Part shown: positions 37,539 to 44,996 of the stretch, piece by piece | How the letters are laid out: each line of letters starts with the position of its first letter | How positions within the stretch are numbered: the first letter of the stretch is position 1 | Source of the DNA: an uncultured Bulleidia sp. | Lineage (GTDB): Bacteria > Bacillota_I > Bacilli_A > Erysipelotrichales > Erysipelotrichaceae | Length of the DNA stretch: 64,000 nucleotides | Direction of reading: 5' to 3' | Assembly (NCBI GenBank): GCA_934754415.1 | Contig: CAKVIS010000002.1 | Coordinates: 1-64,000 of the forward strand | Translations under genes and position numbers: made by a program | The notes under the pieces: generated by a model | Seen by the model: only the letters and a program-made list of their open reading frames with translations | Told to the model about the DNA's origin: nothing | Databases searched by the model: none

Positions 37539-38226
37539 GAAAGAAAAACAGGAATATCTGGAATACATTCTTTCCAGAAAATCCTCATCCAAACACAACT
37601 ACCATAAAGAGTGTTTAAAAGAGCTGGAAAAATTCCAGTCTGTTCACAGTCGTAAACCAAGAGTTCTCTTACATGTCTGCTGTATTGTCTGTGCCTGCTG
37701 GCCTATTCAGTTCCTTCTGGAAAACGGATGTGAAGTGGCTCTGTATTACTACAATCCAAATATATATCCGGAAGAAGAATATCAGCACAGACTCGCTGAA
37801 ATCAAACGCTATATTCATGAACGATATCAGGATTCCATTCCTGTTATTGAAGGAGAATATACATATCCTGTTTACGAATCCACTGTTTTGAAAAATCGCA
37901 GCACAGATCCTGAAGGATGGAAATCCTGCTTCGGATGTTATGCAGACAGAATGAAAACCGTGTTCCAATATGCCCAGGAAAATAGCTTTGATTACTTTAC
38001 AACTGTCATGACATTTTCCAGACAGAAAGATTCTCAGAAACTCAATGAAATTGGGTTACAGTTAGATGCCTTGTTTGAGGATACAAAGTATCTTGTGTCA
38101 GACTTCAAAAAAGCTAATGGCGCATTGATTTCCGTCGCTATCTGTGATGAGTACAATATATACAGGCAATCCTATTGTGGATGCAGATATTCCAAACTGG
38201 AAAGAAAACTGGCGAATTCTGATTGA
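37531..38226 (+). CDS. queH: epoxyqueuosine reductase QueH
   Basis: Reduces epoxyqueuosine to queuosine in tRNA; QueH is the non-orthologous replacement for cobalamin-dependent QueG. The 231-residue product keeps the Fe-S and metal-site cysteines: HVCCIVCACWP (Cys50, 51, 54), CFGC (133, 136) and YCGC (216, 218). It overlaps queA by 8 bp. With tgt and queA it gives the last three steps; genes for preQ1 synthesis are not in the window. Confidence 0.93.
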   Translation: MNEKEKQEYLEYILSRKSSSKHNYHKECLKELEKFQSVHSRKPRVLLHVCCIVCACWPIQFLLENGCEVALYYYNPNIYPEEEYQHRLAEIKRYIHERYQDSIPVIEGEYTYPVYESTVLKNRSTDPEGWKSCFGCYADRMKTVFQYAQENSFDYFTTVMTFSRQKDSQKLNEIGLQLDALFEDTKYLVSDFKKANGALISVAICDEYNIYRQSYCGCRYSKLERKLANSD

Positions 38227-38252
38227 TTCGCCAGTTTTTTTACTGGTATAAT
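38223..38252 (+). promoter_or_regulatory. promoter of the RlmA-like gene, leaderless start
   Basis: TTGATT (38223-38228) overlaps the queH stop; an 18-bp spacer leads to TATAAT (38247-38252), which ends 6 bp before the ATG at 38259. The predicted start point is the start codon itself and no SD exists. Confidence 0.75.
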
Positions 38253-38258
38253 GCAGAC

Positions 38259-39023
38259 ATGCAATTACTATGTCCTGTATGTCACCTTCCATTACACAAA
38301 GAAGGCAAAAGTATGATATGCGAAAAACATCATACTTTTGATTTTAATAAATCAGGTTATCTGTACCTGTATCAGACAAGCAAAGCCAATCATGGGGATA
38401 ACCAGGAAATGGTACAGGCACGTACAGATTTTTTATCTACAGGTGCCTATGCCTTTTTAAAAGAAGAACTAGTCAGACACACTCATGAAGAAGATATTGT
38501 GGCAGATCTTGCCTGCGGAGAAGGGTATTATACCTGCTGTCTTTCAGGCAAAGAGAAATATGGTCTGGACCTTTCCAAAGAGGCTTTAAGACATGCAGCA
38601 CGTCAGGATAAAACTACGCAGTATATCCTTTCCAGTATCTTCGAACTTCCTTTTGAAGATAACAGTGTAAATACCGTCATTACCTGCTTTGCCCCGGTCT
38701 CTTCACAGGAAATCCCCCGTGTATTAAAGCAAGGTGGCACATTTACTTTAGTAACTCCAGGCCCTGAACATCTTTTCGAATTAAAACAGGCCATCTATGA
38801 CAATCCTTATAAAAATATAGTCAAGGACATAGATATTCCTCTGCAGCTCATAGAAGAAAAAACCATTGAACACAGATTTACCGCAGATACCTCTGCATTG
38901 TTGTCATTATTCAAAATGACCCCTTACGCCTATAAAACAGGAAAACAGGGAATGGAAAAGATTCAAAATCTTTCTTCTTTAAACGTTACAGCACAATTTG
39001 TAGTTCGTACATATCAAAAATAA
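38259..39023 (+). CDS. 23S rRNA guanine-N1 methyltransferase, RlmA family
   Basis: A 254-residue SAM methylase. An N-terminal zinc finger (CPVC at 5-8, C21 and a following His) is followed by the family stretch SGYLYL and the Rossmann motif ADLACGEGYYTCCL. Gram-positive RlmA(II) methylates G748 in hairpin 35; the E. coli form methylates G745. Which applies here is not certain. The upstream in-frame extension is rejected because the -10 box lies inside it. Confidence 0.88.
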   Translation: MQLLCPVCHLPLHKEGKSMICEKHHTFDFNKSGYLYLYQTSKANHGDNQEMVQARTDFLSTGAYAFLKEELVRHTHEEDIVADLACGEGYYTCCLSGKEKYGLDLSKEALRHAARQDKTTQYILSSIFELPFEDNSVNTVITCFAPVSSQEIPRVLKQGGTFTLVTPGPEHLFELKQAIYDNPYKNIVKDIDIPLQLIEEKTIEHRFTADTSALLSLFKMTPYAYKTGKQGMEKIQNLSSLNVTAQFVVRTYQK

Positions 39024-39054
39024 GGTTCTTCCCTTTTCAGGAAGAACCTTATTT
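39018..39054. terminator. bidirectional terminator
   Basis: A 15-bp stem (39018-39032 with 39040-39054) has a 7-nt loop and A/T-rich flanks. It overlaps the 3' ends of both convergent genes. Confidence 0.92.
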
Positions 39055-39492
39055 AGTTCTGTTGATAATCTGTAATGCCGCATTCACCTGATTTTTAAGT
39101 TCTTTTAAAAGGATGTCAGGAGAAACTCCAAGTTTTTCTGCAATACTTGTGACTGTATCTCCCTGGATGTAGGCTTTCCATCCAATAACTCTGTAGGCAC
39201 GTACCGGAAAGGCATTAAACACATCCAGAATATATTCCAGACGATTCAGGTACTCCTGTGACTGTTCATCAAGCTGCTTCTTAATATCCATCAATCCCAG
39301 ACGACAATCATAATTTGAAGCCCCTTTTGTGCCAGGCAGTTTCTGAAAATCTATGGAATGAACGCCTTCCATACGATATTCAATCCCTCTTTTTGTTTCT
39401 AAAATACGATTGATCTTAGAAATGTAGAAAAAGTAATTACGACATTCAGTTTTAAATTCTCTACATGTTGTAATATTATTCTGCATCATCAT
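39049..39492 (-). CDS. small HTH protein, second of a tandem paralogous pair
   Basis: A 147-residue protein with a C-terminal helix-turn-helix (IQGDTVTSIAEKLGVSPDILLKEL) resembling sigma region 4 or phage late-control proteins. It shares a layout with the upstream neighbour: an F-x-x-x-C-R-x-Y segment near the N terminus, then an acidic middle and the HTH. The start overlaps the upstream gene end (ATGATGATG at 39484-39492), so the exact start is uncertain. The function is unknown. Confidence 0.6.
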   Translation of the reverse strand: MMMQNNITTCREFKTECRNYFFYISKINRILETKRGIEYRMEGVHSIDFQKLPGTKGASNYDCRLGLMDIKKQLDEQSQEYLNRLEYILDVFNAFPVRAYRVIGWKAYIQGDTVTSIAEKLGVSPDILLKELKNQVNAALQIINRTK

Positions 39493-39889
39493 CCAATACC
39501 ATATGCATCCATTTGTTCATGGCATATTGCACTTGTCTTCTGGAAAGCCCATAGATATGTGCAACTGCTTCCTGTGTTTCGGATTCCACAAATAAGGTCC
39601 ACAAAAAGACGCTGGCATTCACCCCGCACACCTTTCTGATTTTCTTAAACATGTCATCCACATACGTAACATCTTCTTTTAAAAACTGATACAATTCAAG
39701 ATCTCCCTTCCCAGAATTTTCTTCCAGTCCAATACAAAAGACAGAATCCTGTTGTACATCTTGTTTAAAAGAAGGATGTTCCATTTCAATACGATGCATT
39801 TCATCTTTTTCTTTATAGTATATTCTGCATGCTATCCTGAAAGACGTTAGTTTTTCACGATAGTCTTTTTTCATATTTACTTGTTTCAA
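39476..39889 (-). CDS. small HTH protein, first of a tandem paralogous pair, start beside a G9 tract
   Basis: A 137-residue protein with a C-terminal HTH (EAVAHIYGLSRRQVQYAMNK). The TTG at 39889 lies 5 bp after a run of nine G, which can act as SD; the ATG at 39874 is five codons further and has no SD at normal distance. A TATAAT (39932-39937) about 45 bp upstream gives a promoter. A phage or mobile origin is possible but not shown. Confidence 0.6.
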   Translation of the reverse strand: MKQVNMKKDYREKLTSFRIACRIYYKEKDEMHRIEMEHPSFKQDVQQDSVFCIGLEENSGKGDLELYQFLKEDVTYVDDMFKKIRKVCGVNASVFLWTLFVESETQEAVAHIYGLSRRQVQYAMNKWMHMVLDDDAE

Positions 39890-39894
39890 AGGAA

Positions 39895-39903
39895 CCCCCC
39901 CCC
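39895..39903. repeat. homopolymeric C9 (G9 on the coding strand) tract
   Basis: Nine consecutive C on the + strand, unusual in this AT-rich sequence. On the minus strand it sits as the presumed SD 5 bp before a TTG start. Length change by slippage would alter the SD and its distance from the start. Confidence 0.7.
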
Positions 39904-40044
39904 GCGATTACTCGAACTTCTAACTGCTTTTATTATAGCAATCAAACTATTTAATAACCATAAATCTCAGAGAAATACATACTTGTTTTGTTGGCATTTC
40001 AGAGATTTTGTACACTCGAAGGTGAGTATACACTCACTTTTTCA

Positions 40045-41226
40045 TCATCTTACAACGCCCTCTTTTACAGCCTGTTCCTGTACTGCTTTGGAGATAGCAG
40101 GAACCACTCTTTCATCAAACGGAGACACAATAATGTAGTCTCTTCTAAGATCTTTTTCATCTACCAAAGACGCAATAGCTCTGGAAGTAGCAAGCTTCAT
40201 TCCTTCTGTAATCTTTGTCGCATGAGCATCCAGAGCACCCCTGAAAACACCAGGGAAAGCAAGAAGATTATTTACCTGGTTAGGATAATCACTTCTGCCT
40301 GTTCCTATAATCCATGCGCCTGCTTCTTTAGCATCTTCATACCTGATTTCAGGTTCAGGATTAGCCATGGAGAAAACTATATTCTTTTCATTCATGCTGG
40401 CAACCATTTCTTTTGTCACAATACCTGGAGCAGAAACACCAATAAAGATATCTGCACCCTTCATCCCTTCTGCCAATGAACCATATTCCTGGTCATCCAG
40501 ATTTACATATTCCAGCAATTCTTTCTTCAACGAGTTATAGTCTTCTGCATGAGACTTGCATAAACATCCATCAATATCAAAAGCATAAATATGCGTAAAC
40601 CCATAATTATACAGCATACGGATAATACTGCTTCCAGCAGCTCCTGTCCCTGAAACAACCACCTTCACTTCCTGAGGAGTGGATCCTTTCAGTTTTAATG
40701 CGTTAATTAAAGCAGCAAGGACCACAATGGCAGTGCCGTGCTGGTCATCATGAAAGACTGGAATATGCATTTCCTGAATCAGTCTTCTTTCAATTTCCAC
40801 ACATCTTGGCGCGGAAATATCTTCCAGATTGATAGCTCCAAAGCTTGGTTCCAGAGCCTTACATATGGAAATAATCTCTTCTGGATCTTTTGTATTCAGA
40901 CATAATGGCCAGGAGTCAATACCTGCAAACCTCTTTAAAAGTAATGCTTTTCCTTCCATTACCGGCATAGCCGCTTCAGGACCGATATCTCCTAAGCCTA
41001 ATACCGCTGTACCATCCGTAATAACAGCTACAATATTACCTCTGTCTGTATATACATAGCTGTTTTCAGGATTCTCATGAATTTTTCTGCATGGTTCAGC
41101 TACTCCCGGTGTATAGGCATAGGAAAGATCTTCTGCACTGTCACATGGAACCTTAGGAGCTACACACAGTTTTCCTGCATGTTTCTGATGTAATTCTAAT
41201 GATTTTTCATAGACTGTTTTGCTCAT
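40045..41226 (-). CDS. NAD(P)-dependent malic enzyme
   Basis: Oxidative decarboxylation of malate to pyruvate. The 393-residue protein belongs to the short bacterial class: YTPGVAEPCRKI, TDGTAVLGLGDIGPEAAMPVMEGKA, HDDQHGTA and the Rossmann motif VSGTGAAGSSI. Cofactor preference cannot be read safely. The ATG at 41226 has GAGGAG 7 bp upstream; a GTG three codons before is less likely. It stands near the fumarase genes, consistent with anaerobic malate/fumarate metabolism. Confidence 0.93.
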   Translation of the reverse strand: MSKTVYEKSLELHQKHAGKLCVAPKVPCDSAEDLSYAYTPGVAEPCRKIHENPENSYVYTDRGNIVAVITDGTAVLGLGDIGPEAAMPVMEGKALLLKRFAGIDSWPLCLNTKDPEEIISICKALEPSFGAINLEDISAPRCVEIERRLIQEMHIPVFHDDQHGTAIVVLAALINALKLKGSTPQEVKVVVSGTGAAGSSIIRMLYNYGFTHIYAFDIDGCLCKSHAEDYNSLKKELLEYVNLDDQEYGSLAEGMKGADIFIGVSAPGIVTKEMVASMNEKNIVFSMANPEPEIRYEDAKEAGAWIIGTGRSDYPNQVNNLLAFPGVFRGALDAHATKITEGMKLATSRAIASLVDEKDLRRDYIIVSPFDERVVPAISKAVQEQAVKEGVVR

Positions 41227-41320
41227 ATTGCACACTCCTCACGTATTCAGTATACGGTATATATTGTAGTCTATTTTTACCATAAGTGATGCAGGAAGTG
41301 CAATCTTATACAAGTTGACT

Positions 41321-41926
41321 TTATGCTTCTTTCCACTGAATTTCAACTGTATATTCTCCATCAGGACTTTCCAGCAATTCCTTCAGTATTTTCTCTGCAT
41401 TCTTTTCTGCTACATCAAGAACCCCTTTTTCAATAGCACTCTCACAGATTTGTTCCTTTAATTCCTGCTGTGCATCATTCACAAAATCAACAGTTATTCT
41501 ATTAAAGACATTATCAGTTTCATCATATTTCTGAAAAGAGTCATTATCGATTTCCACTCCTGTGATTTCCACCTCAGGCAATGTGACCAGTACCTTATCC
41601 TCTTCCTGAGTTACTTCTGCCTGTGTCAGATCTTTAATACCTGCTTTTACCGTACAGTCATAGGAAATAATCATTCCTCTCTCAGCATTAAAAATGTATA
41701 AAAATTTTTTCGAGTCCTTCTTATTCAACACGCTTGTACACAAATAACTTCCAGTATTTAATTCTGCCATTTCATCCAGTTTTTCCTGAATAATAGTCAC
41801 CGTTGATTTTGTGTTATCTTCCACCTGTGTCTGTGATTCCTTGTAAGCATTTACTAAAGACATTCCTATAGCAAAAACCCCTGCAACCGCCAGTAAACGT
41901 ACAGCATATTCTTTTACTTTTTTCAT
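41321..41926 (-). CDS. DUF4230-type membrane-anchored protein
   Basis: A 201-residue protein with one N-terminal membrane span (about 6-27) and an extracytoplasmic domain with the DUF4230 pattern (ELNTGSYLCTSV, then IISYDCTVKAGIKD and VLVTLPEVEITGVEID). The function is unknown. The ATG at 41926 follows GGGAGAG; a longer upstream frame is rejected. The 52-residue membrane peptide gene lies 28 bp upstream, and both probably share the promoter at 42172-42186. Confidence 0.75.
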   Translation of the reverse strand: MKKVKEYAVRLLAVAGVFAIGMSLVNAYKESQTQVEDNTKSTVTIIQEKLDEMAELNTGSYLCTSVLNKKDSKKFLYIFNAERGMIISYDCTVKAGIKDLTQAEVTQEEDKVLVTLPEVEITGVEIDNDSFQKYDETDNVFNRITVDFVNDAQQELKEQICESAIEKGVLDVAEKNAEKILKELLESPDGEYTVEIQWKEA

Positions 41927-41954
41927 ATTCTTTTTTCTCTCCCGTTTTATTGTC

Positions 41955-42113
41955 TTATAACAATGACGTAAACACTCCAAATCCTCCCAGTGCAATCAGT
42001 ACGATTCCGATTACGAGCGGTATCGCTTTTTCTTTACCGACTCTTTTGAATCCATCGAATAGCAAAACTATTCCCATGACGAGAAGAATTGTAAATAAGG
42101 TTAATGATGACAT
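41955..42113 (-). CDS. small two-span membrane protein (52 residues)
   Basis: A short reading frame with a good AAGGAG 6 bp before its ATG. It begins MSSLTLFTILLVMGIVLLF and has two hydrophobic segments (about 4-19 and 31-48) joined by a basic loop (FKRVGKEKA). It lies between merR and the DUF4230 gene, in the same direction. It is too small for most gene callers. The function is unknown; codon use and spacing suggest a real gene. Confidence 0.75.
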   Translation of the reverse strand: MSSLTLFTILLVMGIVLLFDGFKRVGKEKAIPLVIGIVLIALGGFGVFTSLL

Positions 42114-42171
42114 ACTTGCTCCTTTCCATGTTTTCTTATGTTTGATGTATAAAAAAACAGTGTTATCTCTT

Positions 42172-42186
42172 ATGTATAGTATACAT
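42172..42186. promoter_or_regulatory. palindrome over the -10 box of the small membrane peptide operon
   Basis: ATGTATA-G-TATACAT is a perfect 15-bp palindrome. On the minus strand it contains TATACT as -10 box, with TTATAA 17 bp upstream. A repressor could bind here; the repressor is unknown. Confidence 0.5.
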
Positions 42187-42200
42187 TGTTTTCATTACAC

Positions 42201-42521
42201 TTATAATGCCTTAATCATCTGCTCAGCCTTTTCTATCAGTTCCTGCATTTCCTCCTTTTCTTTATTCAGTGTTTCCACCTGATTTTCCAACTTTGCTTTC
42301 AATACTGCATCTGGTGCATCAATAATCTCTGTTATTTCTTTCAGGCTGAAACCCAGCTGCTGATAGAACTTGATTTTCGCAATACGCTGTATTGCATTCT
42401 CATCATATAGTAAATGGCCATATTTGTTTCGACCGCTCGCAGACACCAGTCCTGCTTTTTCATATCCCTGTACAGTTCTTCTTGAAATTTCAAATTCCCT
42501 ACATATTTCTCGCAACATCAT
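42201..42521 (-). CDS. MerR-family transcription regulator
   Basis: A 106-residue regulator: winged helix at the N terminus (LREICREFEISRRTVQGYEKAGL) and a coiled-coil dimerisation helix (LKAKLENQVETLNKEKEEMQ). There is no C-terminal effector domain and no cysteine metal site, so the signal is unclear. AAAGGAAA lies 10 bp before the ATG. A 19-bp palindrome (42548-42566) upstream is probably its operator. Confidence 0.88.
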   Translation of the reverse strand: MMLREICREFEISRRTVQGYEKAGLVSASGRNKYGHLLYDENAIQRIAKIKFYQQLGFSLKEITEIIDAPDAVLKAKLENQVETLNKEKEEMQELIEKAEQMIKAL

Positions 42522-42547
42522 ATCTATCTTTTCCTTTCCAACTTAAA

Positions 42548-42570
42548 ACTGCACGTCACGTGCAGTCAAA
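42548..42570 (-). promoter_or_regulatory. merR promoter -35 and perfect 19-bp palindrome, candidate MerR operator
   Basis: ACTGCACGT-C-ACGTGCAGT (42548-42566) is a perfect dyad with 9-bp arms. On the minus strand TTGACT (42565-42570), a good -35 hexamer, overlaps its edge; a weak -10 (TTTAAG) follows after 16 bp. MerR proteins bind such dyads between -35 and -10, so autoregulation is likely. Confidence 0.65.
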
Positions 42571-42645
42571 GCTTTTTCATAAAAGAATTGGCGGGAGTTT
42601 CCATTCTTTCTGTTTAGATATGTGTATTTTTCGCGAAGCGGCGCA

Positions 42646-42682
42646 TAAAAAAAACATATGTTCTGCTTCTTTGAACATATGT
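42646..42682 (-). terminator. terminator of the fumarase operon
   Basis: Stem ACATATGTTC/GAACATATGT (42654-42663 with 42673-42682) followed by eight T on the minus strand, past the DUF523 stop. Confidence 0.92.
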
Positions 42683-42698
42683 CCTTCTGATTTGTACA

Positions 42699-43124
42699 TT
42701 ATAGTTTCTGAAGATATTCTTCGTCTGTCATACAGCAAATACCGTTTTCTCTGGCAAGCTGTGTAAAGATACCATCCTTTTTAACTACAGTATGAGAAAA
42801 AGTACCATCATATACTTCACCCACACCACAGCTTGGACTTCTTGCCTTCAAAACAGCCATTGTGCAATGTGCTTCCTTACATTTTTCAAGGCATTTCAAA
42901 GCCCCCTGCCTGTAATTTTCCGTCACATCTTTCCCATCCTGTGTAAGAACTTTATCCTGCACTATTTCACTGGGAACTCTTGGTACAGGTAATCCCCCTT
43001 CTACTTCAGGGCAGATCAGAATAGCCTCCTGGGATTCGTAGAGTTTTCTGAGGCTTTCTACTTCATTGGAACCTCCGTTGTATTTACAGTATTTTCCTGC
43101 CAGACATGCACTAATCGCAATCAT
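42699..43124 (-). CDS. DUF523 family protein
   Basis: A protein of about 141 residues with the family pattern AISACLAGKYCKYNGG, ICPEVEGGLPVPR and KARSPSCGVGEVYDG. Conserved cysteines suggest metal or Fe-S binding; the function is unknown. The ATG at 43124 has AAAGG 6 bp upstream; an ATG two codons earlier is possible. It overlaps the fumarase beta gene and is last in the operon. Confidence 0.85.
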   Translation of the reverse strand: MIAISACLAGKYCKYNGGSNEVESLRKLYESQEAILICPEVEGGLPVPRVPSEIVQDKVLTQDGKDVTENYRQGALKCLEKCKEAHCTMAVLKARSPSCGVGEVYDGTFSHTVVKKDGIFTQLARENGICCMTDEEYLQKL

Positions 43125-43638
43125 AGACATCCTTTCCTGTACAGTCTACACCGACAAAACATGGAAGATCTTCCACTGTCAATCTCGTAATAGCTTCAGA
43201 TAATAAATCTTCATAGGCGACCATTTCTCTTTTTTTAACACAATGAGATAATAACGCCCCTGCTCCACCACAGGCAATAAAGTATACAGCATGATGTTGT
43301 ACAATAGCCTGCTTTACTTCAGGGCTTCTTTTTCCTTTCCCAAGCATGCCCTTCAGCCCTCTTTCCAGTAATGAAGGGGTATAGGCATCCATTCTGCTGG
43401 AAGTAGTTGGACCTGCACTGCCTATGGCACAACCAGGTTTATTTGGAGTAGGTCCCACATAATAAATCATCTGTCCTTCCAGTTCAAAAGGCAGTGGTTT
43501 ACCGGAAGTAATACATTCCAGAAGACGTTTATGTGCAGCATCTCTGGCTGTATACATCGTTCCGCTGAGCAACACATATTCTCCTGCCTTCAAAGTGGAG
43601 ATATCTTCGTCAGATAAAGGTAATTGTACTCTTTTCAT
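43111..43638 (-). CDS. class I fumarate hydratase, beta subunit
   Basis: C-terminal-type subunit of the Fe-S fumarase that hydrates fumarate to malate. The 175-residue product has GPTPNKPGCAIGSAGPTTSS, a known substrate-binding segment, and ACGGAGALLS. It starts directly at the alpha subunit stop (TAAATG) and ends over the DUF523 gene. A tartrate dehydratase role is an alternative for such pairs and cannot be excluded by sequence. Confidence 0.88.
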   Translation of the reverse strand: MKRVQLPLSDEDISTLKAGEYVLLSGTMYTARDAAHKRLLECITSGKPLPFELEGQMIYYVGPTPNKPGCAIGSAGPTTSSRMDAYTPSLLERGLKGMLGKGKRSPEVKQAIVQHHAVYFIACGGAGALLSHCVKKREMVAYEDLLSEAITRLTVEDLPCFVGVDCTGKDVYDCD

Positions 43639-44478
43639 TTAAAACACCAGCCTTTCATGTCTGCAGGCATGACAACATATATTTACAGCTACAGGTAATC
43701 CTGCAATATGTGTCGGGAAGGATTCAATCTGCACTTTCAGTACTGTTGTCTTACCATGCAGCCCCATAGGACCTATCTTAAGTTCATTTGCCTGTTGTGT
43801 CAGTTCTTCTTCTAAACGAGCATACTCAGGATCTGGATGGGATTGTTCCAGTGATCTTAATAATGCTTTTTTGGATAAGCAGGCACAATAGTCAAATGTA
43901 CCACCTATACCCACTCCAACAACCATTGGCGGACAGGCATTGGGACCTGCAAGGCGTATGGTTTCCAGCACAAAATCCTTCACACCCTGTACTCCCTGAG
44001 CAGGTTTTAACATAGCAACACGAGACATGTTTTCAGATCCAAAACCTTTAGCCATCAGCTCTATTTCCAAAGGACCCGTTTCTTTAAAGGTATAATAAAT
44101 AATTGCAGGGGTATTGGTACGTGTATTCACTCTTTTAAACAATGGATCATCCACCACACTGGCACGCAGATAATAGTCTTTATATCCATCTTCTACCCCA
44201 AGCTGAATAGCTTCTTCTAATGCACCACCTTCTATATGCACTTCCTGACTTAAGTGTACATAGGCAATGACCATGCCTGTATCCTGACAGATAGGAATCT
44301 GTTCATTTTCAGCAATTTCAGCATTGTCCAGCAACATATTCACAGCAGTTCTGGAAATGCCATCTTCATTTTCCTTTGCTTTCTTTAAAGCAGCAAGAAT
44401 GTCCTCATGGTAAACCATGGTCATTTTCCCACATGCTTCCTTCACTTTTTCGCGAACTTCTGACACTTTAACATTCAT
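43639..44478 (-). CDS. class I fumarate hydratase, alpha subunit
   Basis: Fe-S-bearing subunit, 279 residues. Likely cluster cysteines are in PICQDTGM, the GPNACPPM segment and the DYCACLS segment. AAGGAGCG precedes the ATG. It lies 1 bp after the XRE gene and directly before the beta subunit. Together they form an oxygen-sensitive hydratase, as expected in an anaerobe. Confidence 0.9.
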   Translation of the reverse strand: MNVKVSEVREKVKEACGKMTMVYHEDILAALKKAKENEDGISRTAVNMLLDNAEIAENEQIPICQDTGMVIAYVHLSQEVHIEGGALEEAIQLGVEDGYKDYYLRASVVDDPLFKRVNTRTNTPAIIYYTFKETGPLEIELMAKGFGSENMSRVAMLKPAQGVQGVKDFVLETIRLAGPNACPPMVVGVGIGGTFDYCACLSKKALLRSLEQSHPDPEYARLEEELTQQANELKIGPMGLHGKTTVLKVQIESFPTHIAGLPVAVNICCHACRHERLVF

Positions 44479-44479
44479 A

Positions 44480-44824
44480 TTATTCCAAGCGCTCCTTTAT
44501 CAAACGATGAATTACCTCTCTTCCAAAATCTGTCAGATTTTGAATATATCTTAACAGCTCCACATCTTCTGCAGTGATATCATCCATCACAGAGAAAAAG
44601 GAAATCGGCACTTTAAAATGCTGAGCTAAAAGATGCAGATGATGAACTGAAGGCTCTGCCTTACAGTTTTCATACCTTGAAATCGTCCGGTAATTGATAT
44701 GAATATCCTCTGCCAGCTCTTTCTGTGTAATATGCTCATCATGTCGTAATTCTTTCAGTTTACTTGCAAAAAAATCTTGTTCTTCTATAGAACTATACTT
44801 GTGGGATTTCTTATCGGTTCCCAT
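44480..44824 (-). CDS. XRE-family regulator
   Basis: A 114-residue protein with an HTH domain at about 15-72 (ITQKELAEDIHINYRTISRYENCKA begins near 34) and a short helical C terminus (about 85-114). GGAGAAAA precedes the ATG. It is first in the run XRE-fumarase alpha-beta-DUF523, separated by 1 bp, so it probably regulates this operon. No ligand domain is present. Confidence 0.85.
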   Translation of the reverse strand: MGTDKKSHKYSSIEEQDFFASKLKELRHDEHITQKELAEDIHINYRTISRYENCKAEPSVHHLHLLAQHFKVPISFFSVMDDITAEDVELLRYIQNLTDFGREVIHRLIKERLE

Positions 44825-44921
44825 GATATTTTCTCCTTTTTTCTTGAATATTATTGATTATCTGCAGGATCATTAATATACGATTAATTATAGAGTATTT
44901 CTATATTTTTGACCATATGAA

Positions 44922-44948
44922 TTTGCAATCTCTGCATCAGAGTGCTAA
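44922..44948. promoter_or_regulatory. CIRCE-type operator, distal copy at htpG
   Basis: TTTGCAATC-N9-GAGTGCTAA with exact 9-bp spacing; the right arm is perfect and the left matches 7 of 9 bases. It contains the -35 and overlaps the -10 box. Confidence 0.75.
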
Positions 44949-44951
44949 TAT
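44923..44951 (+). promoter_or_regulatory. promoter of htpG
   Basis: TTGCAA (44923-44928), 17-bp spacer, TAATAT (44946-44951). The start point falls near 44958, inside the proximal CIRCE copy. Confidence 0.65.
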
Positions 44952-44954
44952 GTA

Positions 44955-44981
44955 TTAGCAGTCAGAACACTCGAGTGCTAA
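44955..44981. promoter_or_regulatory. CIRCE operator, proximal copy at htpG
   Basis: TTAGCAGTC-N9-GAGTGCTAA: 17 of 18 arm bases match the CIRCE consensus with exact spacing. It ends 16 bp before the htpG ATG and would be bound by HrcA. Confidence 0.92.
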
Positions 44982-44996
44982 AAGGAGGCAAACTAT

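Noticed and set aside
39049..39889. Prophage remnant
   Set aside because: Only two small HTH genes are present; no integrase, structural gene or attachment repeat was seen.
40021..40038. Hairpin GTGAGT/ACTCAC downstream of the malic enzyme as terminator
   Set aside because: The stem is only 6 bp and is not followed by a T run on the minus strand.
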